Of a DNA stretch of 64,000 nt, positions 35,166 to 46,441 are shown piece after piece. Under the pieces are notes generated by a model. It was not told the origin of the DNA and ran no database searches. It saw only the letters and a list, made by a program, of their open reading frames with translations. Positions within the stretch are counted from its first letter, which is position 1. Every line of letters begins with the position of its first letter. The position numbers and the translations under genes are program-made. The stretch covers positions 124,001 to 188,000 of the forward strand of contig NZ_JASNRA010000006.1 in the NCBI RefSeq assembly GCF_030411955.1, given 5' to 3'. This DNA is from Massilia sp. YIM B02443. GTDB lineage: Bacteria > Pseudomonadota > Gammaproteobacteria > Burkholderiales > Burkholderiaceae_D.

Positions 35166-36407
35166 ATGAAGCAAGACCAGCCGCCGCGCCGCGATTTCCT
35201 GCGCTATGTTGGCACCATGGCCGCCCTGTCCACGCCTGCGCTGCATGCTGCTGCCAGCGAAAAGAACCGCGTCCAGTTTCCGCCCATCTTCGACAAGTCC
35301 GAGAAGCCGGAAAAAACCGAGCCGCCGGGCGACTCGTGGGACGAACGGGTCGGTGTCGCCGTGGTCGGACTGGGGCGCATCGCCATCGACGAGATGCTGC
35401 CGGCCTTCCAGCAGAGCAAGCATGCCAAGGTGGTGGCGCTGGTGACGGGCGACCGCGAGAAAGGGCTGAAGGTCGCGCGCCAGTACAACGTGCCCGAGAG
35501 CGCGGTGCTCGACTACAAGGACTTCGACAAGCTGGCGCAGATGGCGGACGTCAAGAGCGTCTATATCGCGCTGCCCAACCACATGCACCTCGAGTACACG
35601 GTGCGCGCCGCCAAGGCCGGCAAGCACGTGTTGTGCGAAAAGCCGATGGCCAACAGCGCGGCCGAGTGCCGCCAGATGATCGACGCTTGCCGCAAGGCCG
35701 GACGCCAGCTGATGATCGCCTATCGCAGCCAGTATGAAGCGCTCGATCGCACCTTGGTGAAAATGATCCGGGACAAGAAACTGGGCGCGCTGAAGGAATT
35801 CAACTCGGTCAATTCGCAGAACATGGGCGACCCGCAACACTGGCGCCTCAAGAAGGCGATGGCGGGCGGCGGCGCGCTGCCGGACATCGGCATCTACTGC
35901 ATCAACGCGGCGCGCTTCCTCAGCGGCGAAGAGCCGAGCGAAGTGTTCGGCACGATCTGGTCGACGCCCGGCGACGCGCGCTTTCGCGAAGTCGAGGAAT
36001 CGTGCCAGTTCGTCCTGCGCTTCCCGAGCGGCTTCTCGGCCACCTGCAGCACCAATTATTCAGCGCACAAGTCGCAAATGTTCCGCCTCAACGGCTTCGA
36101 GGCCTGGGCCGAGATGGATCCCGGCTACGCCTACCACGGCAACAAGCTGCGCGTGACGCGCGTGGTCGACGGCAAGGAACAGACCAGCGAGATCCAGCCC
36201 GGCAACGAGAACCAGTTCACCTTGATGATCGACCACTTCGCCGGCTGCATCCAGCAGAACAAGGACGTGCACACGCCGGGCGAGGAAGGCTTGCAGGACC
36301 AGCGCATCATGGATGCGATCTACGAGTCGGCGCGTACGGGCAGGGTGGTCAAGCTGAAACCGCCGGCGGGCAAGACGCGTGGGCCGGAGCCGGAGGACGC
36401 CGGCTGA
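35166..36407 (+). CDS. Tat-exported Gfo/Idh/MocA oxidoreductase, glucose-fructose oxidoreductase-like
   Basis: The product is 413 residues. The leader KQDQPPRRDFLRYVGTMAAL is a twin-arginine signal, ending about APALHAAA. The NAD(P)-binding domain starts VGVAVVGLGRIAIDEMLPAF and continues with VYIALPNHMHLEYTVRAAKA and GKHVLCEKPMAN (conserved E-K-P). The C-terminal domain has GGGALPDIGIYCINAARFLS and DHFAGCIQQNKDVHTPGEEG. This is the layout of periplasmic glucose-fructose oxidoreductase of Zymomonas, with tightly bound NADP. The actual sugar is unknown. AAAGGA precedes the ATG; the P450 gene follows by 148 bases. Confidence 0.9.
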   Translation: MKQDQPPRRDFLRYVGTMAALSTPALHAAASEKNRVQFPPIFDKSEKPEKTEPPGDSWDERVGVAVVGLGRIAIDEMLPAFQQSKHAKVVALVTGDREKGLKVARQYNVPESAVLDYKDFDKLAQMADVKSVYIALPNHMHLEYTVRAAKAGKHVLCEKPMANSAAECRQMIDACRKAGRQLMIAYRSQYEALDRTLVKMIRDKKLGALKEFNSVNSQNMGDPQHWRLKKAMAGGGALPDIGIYCINAARFLSGEEPSEVFGTIWSTPGDARFREVEESCQFVLRFPSGFSATCSTNYSAHKSQMFRLNGFEAWAEMDPGYAYHGNKLRVTRVVDGKEQTSEIQPGNENQFTLMIDHFAGCIQQNKDVHTPGEEGLQDQRIMDAIYESARTGRVVKLKPPAGKTRGPEPEDAG

Positions 36408-36555
36408 TCCCGGCAGTTGGGCGCGCCGGTGCCGATGGCCACGGGCGCCGTGCGTCGCCAATATCCCCATTGTCGTAAAGTTCACATGGCGAACTGGACA
36501 GCCAGGCACATGCCGCGGCTGTGCCCGTTGGCGACGATTTTGGAGATCAGCCGAC

Positions 36556-38037
36556 ATGAAGAAACACCATCAACACCTGCTGCTCGCCGGCGCGCTCGGC
36601 CTGGCCGGCGGCTTCGTCGCAGGGAAATTGAATTCTCGCTCTTCCAGCCCGACGCGCGCCGGTGACGGCAAACTGCCCACCGCCGGTGTGCTCGACACGC
36701 TGGCGCTGGCCGTGGACGTGCTGGCGCCGACCTTCGCCAAGGGCGTGATCGTGCGCCGCCCGGCAGTGGTGGCGCTGGCCGAGCGGCTGGAGCTGGACCG
36801 GCGCGCCGTCCAGCGCATGCAAAAGCTGCGCAACAAGTACGGCAGCGGACCCCTGATGCTGCCGCTGCCGATCCGCAAGCAGGCAGTCGTGCTGACGCCG
36901 CAGGAAGTGCGGCGCGTGCTGGACGAATCGCCGGAACCGTTCTCGGCCGCCAGCAGCGAAAAGCGCGCCGCGCTGTCGCACTTCGAGCCAAAAGGTTCGC
37001 TGATTTCGCAGTGTCCGCAGCGCACTGCGCGGCGCCGCTTCAACGAAGAGGTGCTCGAGCACGAGCGCGCCGTACACCACATGGTGGACAAGTTCCTGCC
37101 GGTGGTCGACGACGAAGCGCGGCGCATGCTGGGCATTGCGCGCGCCCAAGGCGAACTCGACTGGGACACCTTCAACGGCGGCTGGACCCGCATGGTGCGG
37201 CGCGTGGTCTTCGGCGACGGCGCCGCCGGCGACCAGGAGATCAGCGACATGATCATCCGCCTGCGCCAGGCCGCCAACTGGGCGTTCATGCATCCGAAGC
37301 GAACCGGCCTGCGCGCGCGTTTCCTGAAGCGCATCGGGTCCTACCTCGAACGCGCCGAGCCCGGCAGTCTGGCAGCGGTGGCGGCAACCGTGCCCAAGAG
37401 CCCCGAGACGGTGCCCGAGCAGCAAGTGCCGCAATGGCTGTTTGCCTTCGACGCCGCCGGCATGGCCACCTTCCGCGCGCTGGCGCTGCTGGCCGCGCAT
37501 CCGCAGCAGATGGCGCAGGCGCGCGAAGAATTGCGCAGCCATCCCGGCACCGAGCGCCAGTTCCTGCCGTTCCTGCGCGCTACCGTGCTCGAATCGCTGC
37601 GCCTGTGGCCGACCACGCCGGCGATCCTGCGCCAGACCACGCGCGACACCGAGTGGGACGACGGCACGATGCCGGCCGGCACCGGCGTGCTGATCTTCAC
37701 GCCATTCTTCCACCGCGACGACGAACGCATGGCGTGCGCCGACCGTTTTGCGCCGGAACTGTGGCTGAAGGACGACAAGGTCAGGGAAGTCGAAGACCGC
37801 GAATGGCCGCTGGTGCCGTTCAGCAGCGGTCCGGTGATGTGCCCGGCGCGTAACCTGGTCTTGATGCTGACCAGCGTCATGCTGGGCGCCTTGATCGACG
37901 CCGATGCCGGTGGAGAAGCGCTGAGCCTGGCGCAGGAAGGGCGTCTGGATCCGCTGCGGTTGCCGGGCACGCTGGACAATTACAGCTTGCGCTTTGCGTT
38001 GGGGTCGGAAAAGCGCGGGGCCGGCGCGGCATCGTAG
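36556..38037 (+). CDS. Membrane-anchored cytochrome P450
   Basis: The product is 493 residues, starting MKKHHQHLLLAGALGLAGGF, a probable N-terminal membrane anchor. P450 landmarks are the I-helix FAFDAAGMATFRALALLA (AGxxT), the K-helix ESLRLWP (ExxR) and the heme loop PFSSGPVMCPARNLVL with proximal Cys429. The heme loop deviates from F-x-x-G-x-R-x-C by Val replacing the usual basic residue. GGAG sits ten bases before the ATG. An electron-transfer partner is not adjacent. The substrate is unknown. A terminator follows the stop codon. Confidence 0.9.
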   Translation: MKKHHQHLLLAGALGLAGGFVAGKLNSRSSSPTRAGDGKLPTAGVLDTLALAVDVLAPTFAKGVIVRRPAVVALAERLELDRRAVQRMQKLRNKYGSGPLMLPLPIRKQAVVLTPQEVRRVLDESPEPFSAASSEKRAALSHFEPKGSLISQCPQRTARRRFNEEVLEHERAVHHMVDKFLPVVDDEARRMLGIARAQGELDWDTFNGGWTRMVRRVVFGDGAAGDQEISDMIIRLRQAANWAFMHPKRTGLRARFLKRIGSYLERAEPGSLAAVAATVPKSPETVPEQQVPQWLFAFDAAGMATFRALALLAAHPQQMAQAREELRSHPGTERQFLPFLRATVLESLRLWPTTPAILRQTTRDTEWDDGTMPAGTGVLIFTPFFHRDDERMACADRFAPELWLKDDKVREVEDREWPLVPFSSGPVMCPARNLVLMLTSVMLGALIDADAGGEALSLAQEGRLDPLRLPGTLDNYSLRFALGSEKRGAGAAS

Positions 38038-38080
38038 CCATTGACCGCTGTTCCGGAGCCTGCTCCGGTACCGAAACAAG

Positions 38081-38113
38081 AAGGCCTCAACGGATGTTGG
38101 GGCCTTTTATTTT
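38081..38113 (+). terminator. Intrinsic terminator of the P450 gene
   Basis: AAGGCCTCAAC-GGAT-GTTGGGGCCTT (11-bp stem with one G-T pair) is followed by TTATTTT. It lies 43 bases past the P450 stop codon. Confidence 0.88.
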
Positions 38114-38366
38114 GGCGGGCTATTCCTGACCAGAAGCTTCGTCGTATTCCAGCTGTCATTGTTTTCGGTAAATGCAATATGGACATAGATTGCAGGAATC
38201 TCAAATCTCAAGCCGCTTGATCGGTTACAAAAACGGGGCTCAGGCCGTCCGGCACTATTCGGTGAGCGCGCGCGTGGAGCGATCGAGCACCATGCTCCGA
38301 TGTTGATGAATGCAGATCAATCGTTTCCTGCTGCGCATTTTTCACACCCATGGAGCGTTAGACGAC
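38114..38366. other. Non-coding leader of the acyltransferase gene
   Basis: No gene is visible in these 253 bases, which are richer in A+T than the neighbours. They should contain the promoter of the acyltransferase gene. An in-frame ATG at 38310 would extend that protein by 19 residues (MQINRFLLRIFHTHGALDD), but no ribosome site supports it. Confidence 0.4.
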
Positions 38367-40304
38367 ATGAAGCAGCATATGCCAGGTCTGGATGGACTGA
38401 GAGCCATTGCAGTTGCAGCAGTACTTCTGTTTCATGCCTTCCCGCACGCGCTACCGGGTGGATTCATCGGTGTCGATGTCTTTTTCGTCCTGTCGGGTTA
38501 CATCATTACCAGGACTTATTTCGACGCGCTGCGCACGGGGAGCGTCTCCCTGACCGAGTTCTACATCAAGCGCTTCAGGCGGCTGGCGCCGGCCTACATT
38601 CTCGTGCTGGCGGCAACGACGATCGCGGCGTACGTTTTGATTCCGCCCCTGTATCTGAAAAATTTCAGCGAAAGCCTGGTGGTGCAGCCTTTCTATCTGC
38701 AGAACTTCGTCTTCTGGAGCCAGGGCGATTACTTCGAGAGTCCCCTGACAAAGCCCTTGCTCCATACCTGGAGCCTGGCGGTAGAAGAGCAGTTTTATTT
38801 GTTGTATGGCTTGCTCATCCTGTTGGTGCGCAGGCCAACATCGTTGTCGATGCCGCTATTGCTGGGGTTGTTGGCACTGCTGGCGCTCGGATCGTTTGCG
38901 GCAAATTACATCGTTGCCACCGTATCGCCGAAAACGTCGTTTTTCCTGCTGCCGACCCGGATATGGGAACTGGCAATCGGGGTGATGCTCGGCCTGCAAA
39001 GCCGGGAGGTCCCGGTGCGCATCGCGCCCTACCTGAAGTGGGGCGGCCTGCTGGCGATCATTGCAGCCATCGGCTTGTTCGACGAGGGGGCCGGATTCCA
39101 GGGAGTCCAGGCCGCCATCGCATGCTTCGGTACTGCCGCCGTCATTGCAGCGCTGGGGGCCGTGAAGAGCAAGGACCGGCTGCTCGATCAAGCGGGATTG
39201 GCCTACGCCGGGAGAATCTCTTACTCCTTGTACCTGTGGCACTGGCCCATCATTTCTCTTGCAACCATCTACCTGGGCCAGGAGCTCGGCACCGTGCAGG
39301 CGACGGCGGCCCTGGCCCTGACCTGGGTGCTCTCTGCGCTCTCTTACCGTTATGTCGAGGTTCCCGTCCGAAGCAATCTGCACCTCATTTCGAACACCCG
39401 GCTGCTGCAGTCGGTCGCCGTGTCCTCCATCGTGACGGTTGGCGCCGCGATCCTGTTCATCAGGACGGACGGTGCGGTGTACCGCTACGCTCCGGATCTG
39501 GCCGTGCTGTACAGCGCCGAGCAGCAGCGCTCTCCCTACCGCTGCCCGGTACTCGACCGCATCATCCATCCCGCGTCCGAAATGTGCCAGCGCAACGATG
39601 TCGAATCGGATGTGAATCTCCTGATCATCGGGGATTCGCATGCCGACCAACTGGACGAGCTGATCGCCAGGCTCGGGGCAGGCCGCAACGTCGGGGTATT
39701 CCTCACCACGCGCAATTGCAACCTCCACCAATTCGGGAGCGACGGCTATTGCAGCAATGAGGTGCTGGCAAAGATACTGGCCGAAAGCAAACAGAGGAAT
39801 ATCCGCAACATCGTTGGCATCAGTTTCTTTAAAGAGAACTTTGACGGCGAAAAGTCACTCCACAAGACCTTGTCGGAAGCGATACTGAACGATCAAGGCA
39901 TCGAGCATGTCTTCATCATGCAGGTCGTTCCAAACAATCGCTACTTCAATCCCAGGGAGTGGATCGACGTCAGGCAAAAAGGAGCGCGCGAGCCGCAGGC
40001 GTACACACTCACAAAGTATCTTTCGGATAATGATGGGCTCATTGCAGCGCTGGATTCGATCAAGGCAATGGATCAGCGAATCAGCATTCTTGACCCATCA
40101 CCCTATATTTGCGTGAGCGCAATGTGCAAGTTCGACAGTGGTGGGGTGCCGAATTACTTCGATTCACACCATCTTTCGCCGACTGGCGCAAAGCTTCTGA
40201 CCCCGCTGTTCACCGAAGCAATCAGTGTGATCGCAAACAAAGACAGCATTGCCCGGAAAGTAGCCGCCTCGCCGGCGACCGTGCAGAACAAGGCCGCGCC
40301 TTAG
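38367..40304 (+). CDS. OafA/YrhL-type acyltransferase 3 with C-terminal SGNH domain
   Basis: The product is 645 residues. Starting at 38367 gives MKQHMPGLDGLRAIAVAAVL, the standard family N-terminus with GGAG eleven bases ahead. Ten or so membrane helices fill residues 10-375, with GGFIGVDVFFVLSGYIITRT (catalytic His nearby: LLFHAFPHAL), HTWSLAVEEQFYLLYGLLIL and ISYSLYLWHWPI. The C-terminal SGNH domain (residues 425-630) has LLIIGDSHADQLDELIARL and YFDSHHLSPTGAKLL. Such proteins transfer acetyl groups from the cytoplasm to extracytoplasmic polysaccharide. Lower GC and mixed codon use suggest a transferred surface-polysaccharide gene. Confidence 0.92.
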   Translation: MKQHMPGLDGLRAIAVAAVLLFHAFPHALPGGFIGVDVFFVLSGYIITRTYFDALRTGSVSLTEFYIKRFRRLAPAYILVLAATTIAAYVLIPPLYLKNFSESLVVQPFYLQNFVFWSQGDYFESPLTKPLLHTWSLAVEEQFYLLYGLLILLVRRPTSLSMPLLLGLLALLALGSFAANYIVATVSPKTSFFLLPTRIWELAIGVMLGLQSREVPVRIAPYLKWGGLLAIIAAIGLFDEGAGFQGVQAAIACFGTAAVIAALGAVKSKDRLLDQAGLAYAGRISYSLYLWHWPIISLATIYLGQELGTVQATAALALTWVLSALSYRYVEVPVRSNLHLISNTRLLQSVAVSSIVTVGAAILFIRTDGAVYRYAPDLAVLYSAEQQRSPYRCPVLDRIIHPASEMCQRNDVESDVNLLIIGDSHADQLDELIARLGAGRNVGVFLTTRNCNLHQFGSDGYCSNEVLAKILAESKQRNIRNIVGISFFKENFDGEKSLHKTLSEAILNDQGIEHVFIMQVVPNNRYFNPREWIDVRQKGAREPQAYTLTKYLSDNDGLIAALDSIKAMDQRISILDPSPYICVSAMCKFDSGGVPNYFDSHHLSPTGAKLLTPLFTEAISVIANKDSIARKVAASPATVQNKAAP

Positions 40305-40363
40305 CCGACGCGGCGCGGGGCCAGTGTGTGCTTCCAGGAAGTCACCCGGTCCAGGCAAATAGA

Positions 40364-40390
40364 AAAGGGCGCCCTGTGCGGGCGCCCTTT
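40364..40390. terminator. Bidirectional hairpin terminator
   Basis: AAAGGGCGCCC-TGTGC-GGGCGCCCTTT is a perfect 11-bp stem between two convergent genes, with AGAAAAG on its left. It can end transcription from both sides. Confidence 0.82.
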
Positions 40391-40432
40391 GACCTTCGGA
40401 CGGCAAGTGCATCGCGCGGCCGGGCGCAATGC

Positions 40433-41893
40433 TTACCTGATCCCGACGATTTCCTTGAACCTCCTGGCGGTGTACTCGCCGACCAGGATATAGGTGGCCT
40501 GGTTCGGGTGAATGCCATCGTTCGTGATCTGGTACGGACCCAGATTGTTCGCCGCCATGTACTGCGACAGGTAGGCGTACACGTCGATGACCGGTACATT
40601 TTTTTGCGCGGCGACTTCTTTCATCGCCGTCGAAAATGCCACATCCTTCTGGCTGTTATTGGTCGGGTTCGTCGTTTGCAGGATCACGGTCTTCCCGGCC
40701 GCCCGCGCTATATCGATGACCTGGGCATAACTGGCCTTGTACGAAGCCGTGGTCGTACCGGGTTCATACGAATCATTGATCGAGTAATTCATCAGGATGT
40801 ACCGTGCGTTGCTGCGCGCCACCGTGGTCGCCCATGGCGCGTGTACACCGTCCCTACCGGCAAGTAGCTCGGCAACCGATGCGCCGCCAACCGCTTCGTT
40901 TCTCACGTTATAGTTACTCGGCAGGTTTTCGTCCATGACTACCGATGGCGGCCGTGCGACCTGGTACGGGGTGTTGCCGATGTCGCCGTGCGCCGTGGAG
41001 TCGCCGAAGTAATCGATCCATACGGTGGCCGTCGATGGCGGCGGCGTGGTCGGTGGCGGCGGTGGCGTCGTGGACCCCGTCGTGGTGGTGATTTTCGGCG
41101 AGATCTTGGTTGGAGGATCAGTTTGCGTCACGCTATCGATCGATGGCGGCGCACCAAGGTCGGCAATGGCCACGCTCACCGTGGCGGACGCAGCGCCGAC
41201 GGTGAACGGCACCGCTTTCACCGACGTCCAACCCCATCCCCCATTGCTTCCGGAATAGCGGAACAGGCGCCCGTTTTCAATCAGGTATTCTGCTCCGATG
41301 CCGCTATTCGGATAGCCCGATGACGGTGTTCTATTGGCATCGATGTACACGCGTGTCCAGGTCGGCGTGCTCGAGAACGGGATCACATACCTGATGTTGA
41401 GTCCATCGACAGAAACGGTGGTCGAGGTACTCGGGGGCGGGCTCGCCGCCGTGGACGTGGTGATCTTCGCCGAGGTCACTGTCGGCGGGGTGGTCTGGGT
41501 TACGCTGTCGATCGAGGCAGGCGAACCGATATCCGTTTTTGCGACGCTCAAGGATGCGGACGTCGCGCCGCGGGTGAACGGAAGTTGCTTGAGTTGGGTC
41601 CAGGCCCAGCTGCCGTTGCTGCCGGAGTAGCGGTAAAGTACGCCGTTCTCAACGAGGTAATCGGCGCCCACTCCATTTAGCGCATAGCCGGATGTGGTGG
41701 TTTGGTTGGCGTCGATGTACACCCGCGTCCAGGTTGGCGTACCGCTGTAGGGAATCGTGTACTGGATGTTGGCGGTGTTGACAGACACGGTAGTGGCAGC
41801 TTCGGATGCCGCAGCTGTCACGTTTGGCGCAGGTTGAGCGGCGGCAGCTGAGACGATCAGCGATGACGCGAGAAGTGCATATAAACTTTTCAT
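40433..41893 (-). CDS. Exported SGNH/GDSL hydrolase with two tandem N-terminal repeats
   Basis: The product is 486 residues. The start at 41893 (MKSLYALLASSLIVSAAAAQ) gives a signal peptide; the frame is open upstream but without merit. Residues of about 35-145 and 160-270 are two copies of one domain (TWTRVYIDANQTTTSGYALN vs TWTRVYIDANRTPSSGYPNS; YRYSGSNGSWAWT vs FRYSGSNGGWGWT), joined by Thr/Pro linkers (TTTTGSTTPPPPPTTPPPST). The C-terminal SGNH domain has DYFGDSTAHG, GGASVAELL, NYSINDSYEPG and DGIHPNQ (Ser, Gly, Asn, Asp-His). The repeats probably bind glycans or substrate. It converges on the acyltransferase gene. Confidence 0.88.
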   Translation of the reverse strand: MKSLYALLASSLIVSAAAAQPAPNVTAAASEAATTVSVNTANIQYTIPYSGTPTWTRVYIDANQTTTSGYALNGVGADYLVENGVLYRYSGSNGSWAWTQLKQLPFTRGATSASLSVAKTDIGSPASIDSVTQTTPPTVTSAKITTSTAASPPPSTSTTVSVDGLNIRYVIPFSSTPTWTRVYIDANRTPSSGYPNSGIGAEYLIENGRLFRYSGSNGGWGWTSVKAVPFTVGAASATVSVAIADLGAPPSIDSVTQTDPPTKISPKITTTTGSTTPPPPPTTPPPSTATVWIDYFGDSTAHGDIGNTPYQVARPPSVVMDENLPSNYNVRNEAVGGASVAELLAGRDGVHAPWATTVARSNARYILMNYSINDSYEPGTTTASYKASYAQVIDIARAAGKTVILQTTNPTNNSQKDVAFSTAMKEVAAQKNVPVIDVYAYLSQYMAANNLGPYQITNDGIHPNQATYILVGEYTARRFKEIVGIR

Positions 41894-42310
41894 TTGAACA
41901 GAACTTTCAAGTAAAAATTCTCGCTGTTCCAAAGTACTTGATTCCAACGTTTGCTGAAATGTCACTTTAAAACTACGATTTCGTTGTTCATTAACCGGAT
42001 ATCGCGCGTTTTTCCAGAGGTGATTTTTTAGAGCTATTTGCATAGAAAAAGTTCCTTAACTAAAAGGCCTATTGCCCCTGACGCAGTGGCTATTTACGTG
42101 TTAATCCGCGACCTGATGCCAGTTGTTCAGGCGTGAAACGACGCCTTCGCCGCTGCTGAAGAGGCAAGGAGGCGCTACCGGAAATTTGAAGGGGAAAGGG
42201 TTACCGCCGAGGCCGAAGGTTTGGCCACGTGGATGACGCAGGTACGGGATGAAAAGGAAGATGAGCGACTTCGTTTTTTCTCAGAAAGCAGAGCAAAACG
42301 ACGTGGACAG
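41894..42310. other. AT-richer intergenic region, promoter side of the SGNH hydrolase gene
   Basis: The stretch 41894-42110 has no gene and should contain the SGNH gene promoter on the reverse strand. From 42137 the forward strand has a protein-like open stretch (see the separate remnant entry). No insertion-sequence end or repeat was seen. Confidence 0.4.
42137..42310 (+). pseudogene. Possible gene remnant with coiled-coil-like composition
   Basis: After an in-frame TGA at 42134-42136 the forward strand reads NDAFAAAEEARRRYRKFEGE and on through RVTAEAEGLATWMTQVRDEK and EDERLRFFSESRAKRR. It is charged and helical and lacks a start with a ribosome site before the ATG at 42221. The protein-like part ends where the glmS terminator begins. 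I cannot name a family; chance coding potential in GC-rich DNA is an alternative. Confidence 0.25.
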
Positions 42311-42335
42311 CAAAAAGCCCGACACTGGCCGGGCT
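42311..42335 (-). terminator. Intrinsic terminator of glmS
   Basis: On the reverse strand AGCCCG-GCCAGTGT-CGGGCT is followed by TTTTTG. It is 90 bases past the glmS stop codon. Confidence 0.75.
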
Positions 42336-42425
42336 CTTCGTTTGAAGCTTATTTTTTGACCGACGTTTTGGTCGCGAGGCGCATGCAATTCAGCGCCACG
42401 CTACTTGCCGCACAAATGGCAGCCG

Positions 42426-44255
<1,830 letters not shown>

Positions 44256-44413
44256 GGCGAACCTCACTTAAAAATTATCAACAAATCCTATCGTAGAGCA
44301 AGTAGCATGAAATATGCTTTCAGTGCGCCATCAATTTTGTTAGATAATTTCATGATGACGAGTAAGTGAAATTAAATTTCGCGATAGGCGATATTTTTAC
44401 CTAATATTTCATC

Positions 44414-44887
44414 ATGATGACAGAACAACCAGCTTTGGACGATCTTGATCGTCGCATCCTCAACGCCCTGCAGGCTGATGCATCGCAGACGAACGCCGAA
44501 CTGGCCGAACTCGTCCATGTGTCGCCGCCCACCTGCCTGCGTAGGGTCAAGCAATTGACCGAGAACGGGGTAATTGCACGCCAGGTGGCGATCGTGGATC
44601 CGGACAAGGTCGGTGCGCGCCTGAGCGCCATCGTCGAGATCACGCTCGACGTCCAGGCGGCCGAACGCATGCTTGAATTCGAGGCGCTGGCGGCGCAGGA
44701 AAGCGCTGTGCTGCAGTGCTACCGGGTATCGCCGGGCCCGGACTTCGTGCTGGTGGTGCAGGTGGCCGACATGCCGGCCTACCACGCGCTGGCGCATCGG
44801 CTGTTCACGGCGCACGCCAACGTGCGCAACGTGAAGGCGTATTTCTCGACCCACCGCAGCAAATTCGAGACCCGGATCGCCGTCTGA
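44414..44887 (+). CDS. Lrp/AsnC family transcriptional regulator
   Basis: The product is 157 residues. The helix-turn-helix is LDDLDRRILNALQADASQTN and LAELVHVSPPTCLRRVKQLT. The RAM effector domain spans residues 75-145 (QCYRVSPGPDFVLVVQVADM). It lies between the divergent glmS and the convergent glmU. Target and effector are unknown; amino-acid binding is expected for the family. Two ATGs are adjacent (44414 and 44417). Confidence 0.9.
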   Translation: MMTEQPALDDLDRRILNALQADASQTNAELAELVHVSPPTCLRRVKQLTENGVIARQVAIVDPDKVGARLSAIVEITLDVQAAERMLEFEALAAQESAVLQCYRVSPGPDFVLVVQVADMPAYHALAHRLFTAHANVRNVKAYFSTHRSKFETRIAV

Positions 44888-45032
44888 GCCAGCGTTCCGG
44901 ACCAGGCAAGGGCTGTGGATAATATTGTGGATGACCACATGAATGAGCCCAGGATAACCATGGGATTACCCTGTGTTTATCTTGTGATCTTCCTGTGATT
45001 ACCCTGTTGCTTGGCTGTTGATAGGTGGTGGA

Positions 45033-46415
45033 TTACTTCTTTACTTTCACCGGACGCTTCCATCCTTCGATGGTCAATTGCTTGGGACGCGAGATGGTCA
45101 GCTTGCCGGCCGGCGCATCCTTGGTCAGCGTGGTGCCGGCGCCCAGCGTCGCGCCCTTGCCGATGGTGACCGGCGCCACCAGCTGGCTGTCGCTGCCGAC
45201 GAACACGTCGTCCTCGATCACGGTGCGGAACTTGTTGGCGCCGTCGTAGTTGCAGGTGATGACGCCGGCGCCGATGTTGACGCGCGAGCCGACCGTGGCG
45301 TCGCCGACGTAGGCCAGGTGGTTGGCCTTGCTGTGCGCGGCTACCGTGCTGTTCTTGATTTCCACAAAGTTACCCACATGCACGTCCTCGCCCAGCTCGG
45401 TGCCCGGGCGCAGACGCGCGTAGGGGCCGATCTGGGATGCGGCGCCGACGGTCGCGCCTTCAATGTGGCAGAACGGCTTGATGTTGGCGCCAGCGCCGAC
45501 CGTGGCGTCGACCAGCACGCAGTTCGGTCCGACGCGCGCGCCTTCGCCCAGCTCGACGCGGCCTTCGAACAAGCAGCCGACGTCGATCACCACGTCGCGG
45601 CCACAGATCAGCTCGCCGCGCACGTCGATGCGCGCCGGATCCATCAGCGTCACGCCTTTTTCCAGCAGCGCGTGGGCGATGTTCAATTGATGACGGCGCT
45701 CGAGCTCGGCCAGCTGCACCTTGCTGTTGACGCCCGCCACTTCCCATTCGCCCGAGGGCTGGCTTGAGACGACGGGCACGCCATCGGCCACCGCCTGCGC
45801 CACGATGTCGGTCAGGTAATACTCGCCCTGGGCGTTATTGTTGGACAGTGCCGCCAGCCACTTTTTGAGATGGCGGGTCGGGATCACCATGATGCCGCTG
45901 TTGATCTCGCGGATCGCACGTTCCTGCTCGCTGGCATCCTTTTCTTCGACGATGCGCACGATGGCGCCGCTGTCCGCGTCGCGCACGATGCGGCCCAGGC
46001 CGAAGGGATTGGCTTGCTCGACGGTGAGAATGCCCAGCTTGTCGTTGCCGGCCGCCTCCACCAGGCGGCGCAGCGAATCCGCCGTGGTCAGCGGCACGTC
46101 GCCGTACAGAACCAGCGTCGCCTCGGCGTCATCCAGTTGCGGCACCGCCTGCATCACGGCGTGGCCGGTGCCCAGCTGGGGCTGCTGTAGTGCCGTCTCG
46201 ATCGTGCTGCCGGTCTCGTGCGCCAGCGCCGAGACCATCTCAGGCACCGCTGCGCCTCCATGTCCGTAAATCACGCATAATTTTTTCGGACCAAGACTGC
46301 GCGCGGTATCGATGACGTGACGCAATAGCGGCTTACCAGCCAGTGGATGCAGTACTTTCGGCAGGGCGGATTGCATGCGCTTTCCCATGCCGGCGGCGAG
46401 GATCACAACGTTCAT
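45033..46415 (-). CDS. glmU: Bifunctional UDP-N-acetylglucosamine pyrophosphorylase / glucosamine-1-phosphate acetyltransferase
   Basis: The product is 460 residues. The N-terminal uridyltransferase has [20 protein letters not shown] (sugar-nucleotide loop) and [20 protein letters not shown]. The C-terminal left-handed beta-helix has hexapeptide repeats ([60 protein letters not shown]). It makes UDP-GlcNAc. No operon partner; the lipoprotein gene diverges at 46442 with 26 bases between. Confidence 0.96.
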   Translation of the reverse strand: MNVVILAAGMGKRMQSALPKVLHPLAGKPLLRHVIDTARSLGPKKLCVIYGHGGAAVPEMVSALAHETGSTIETALQQPQLGTGHAVMQAVPQLDDAEATLVLYGDVPLTTADSLRRLVEAAGNDKLGILTVEQANPFGLGRIVRDADSGAIVRIVEEKDASEQERAIREINSGIMVIPTRHLKKWLAALSNNNAQGEYYLTDIVAQAVADGVPVVSSQPSGEWEVAGVNSKVQLAELERRHQLNIAHALLEKGVTLMDPARIDVRGELICGRDVVIDVGCLFEGRVELGEGARVGPNCVLVDATVGAGANIKPFCHIEGATVGAASQIGPYARLRPGTELGEDVHVGNFVEIKNSTVAAHSKANHLAYVGDATVGSRVNIGAGVITCNYDGANKFRTVIEDDVFVGSDSQLVAPVTIGKGATLGAGTTLTKDAPAGKLTISRPKQLTIEGWKRPVKVKK

Positions 46416-46441
46416 AAGCCGTTCTCAAAAAAGTTGAATAT

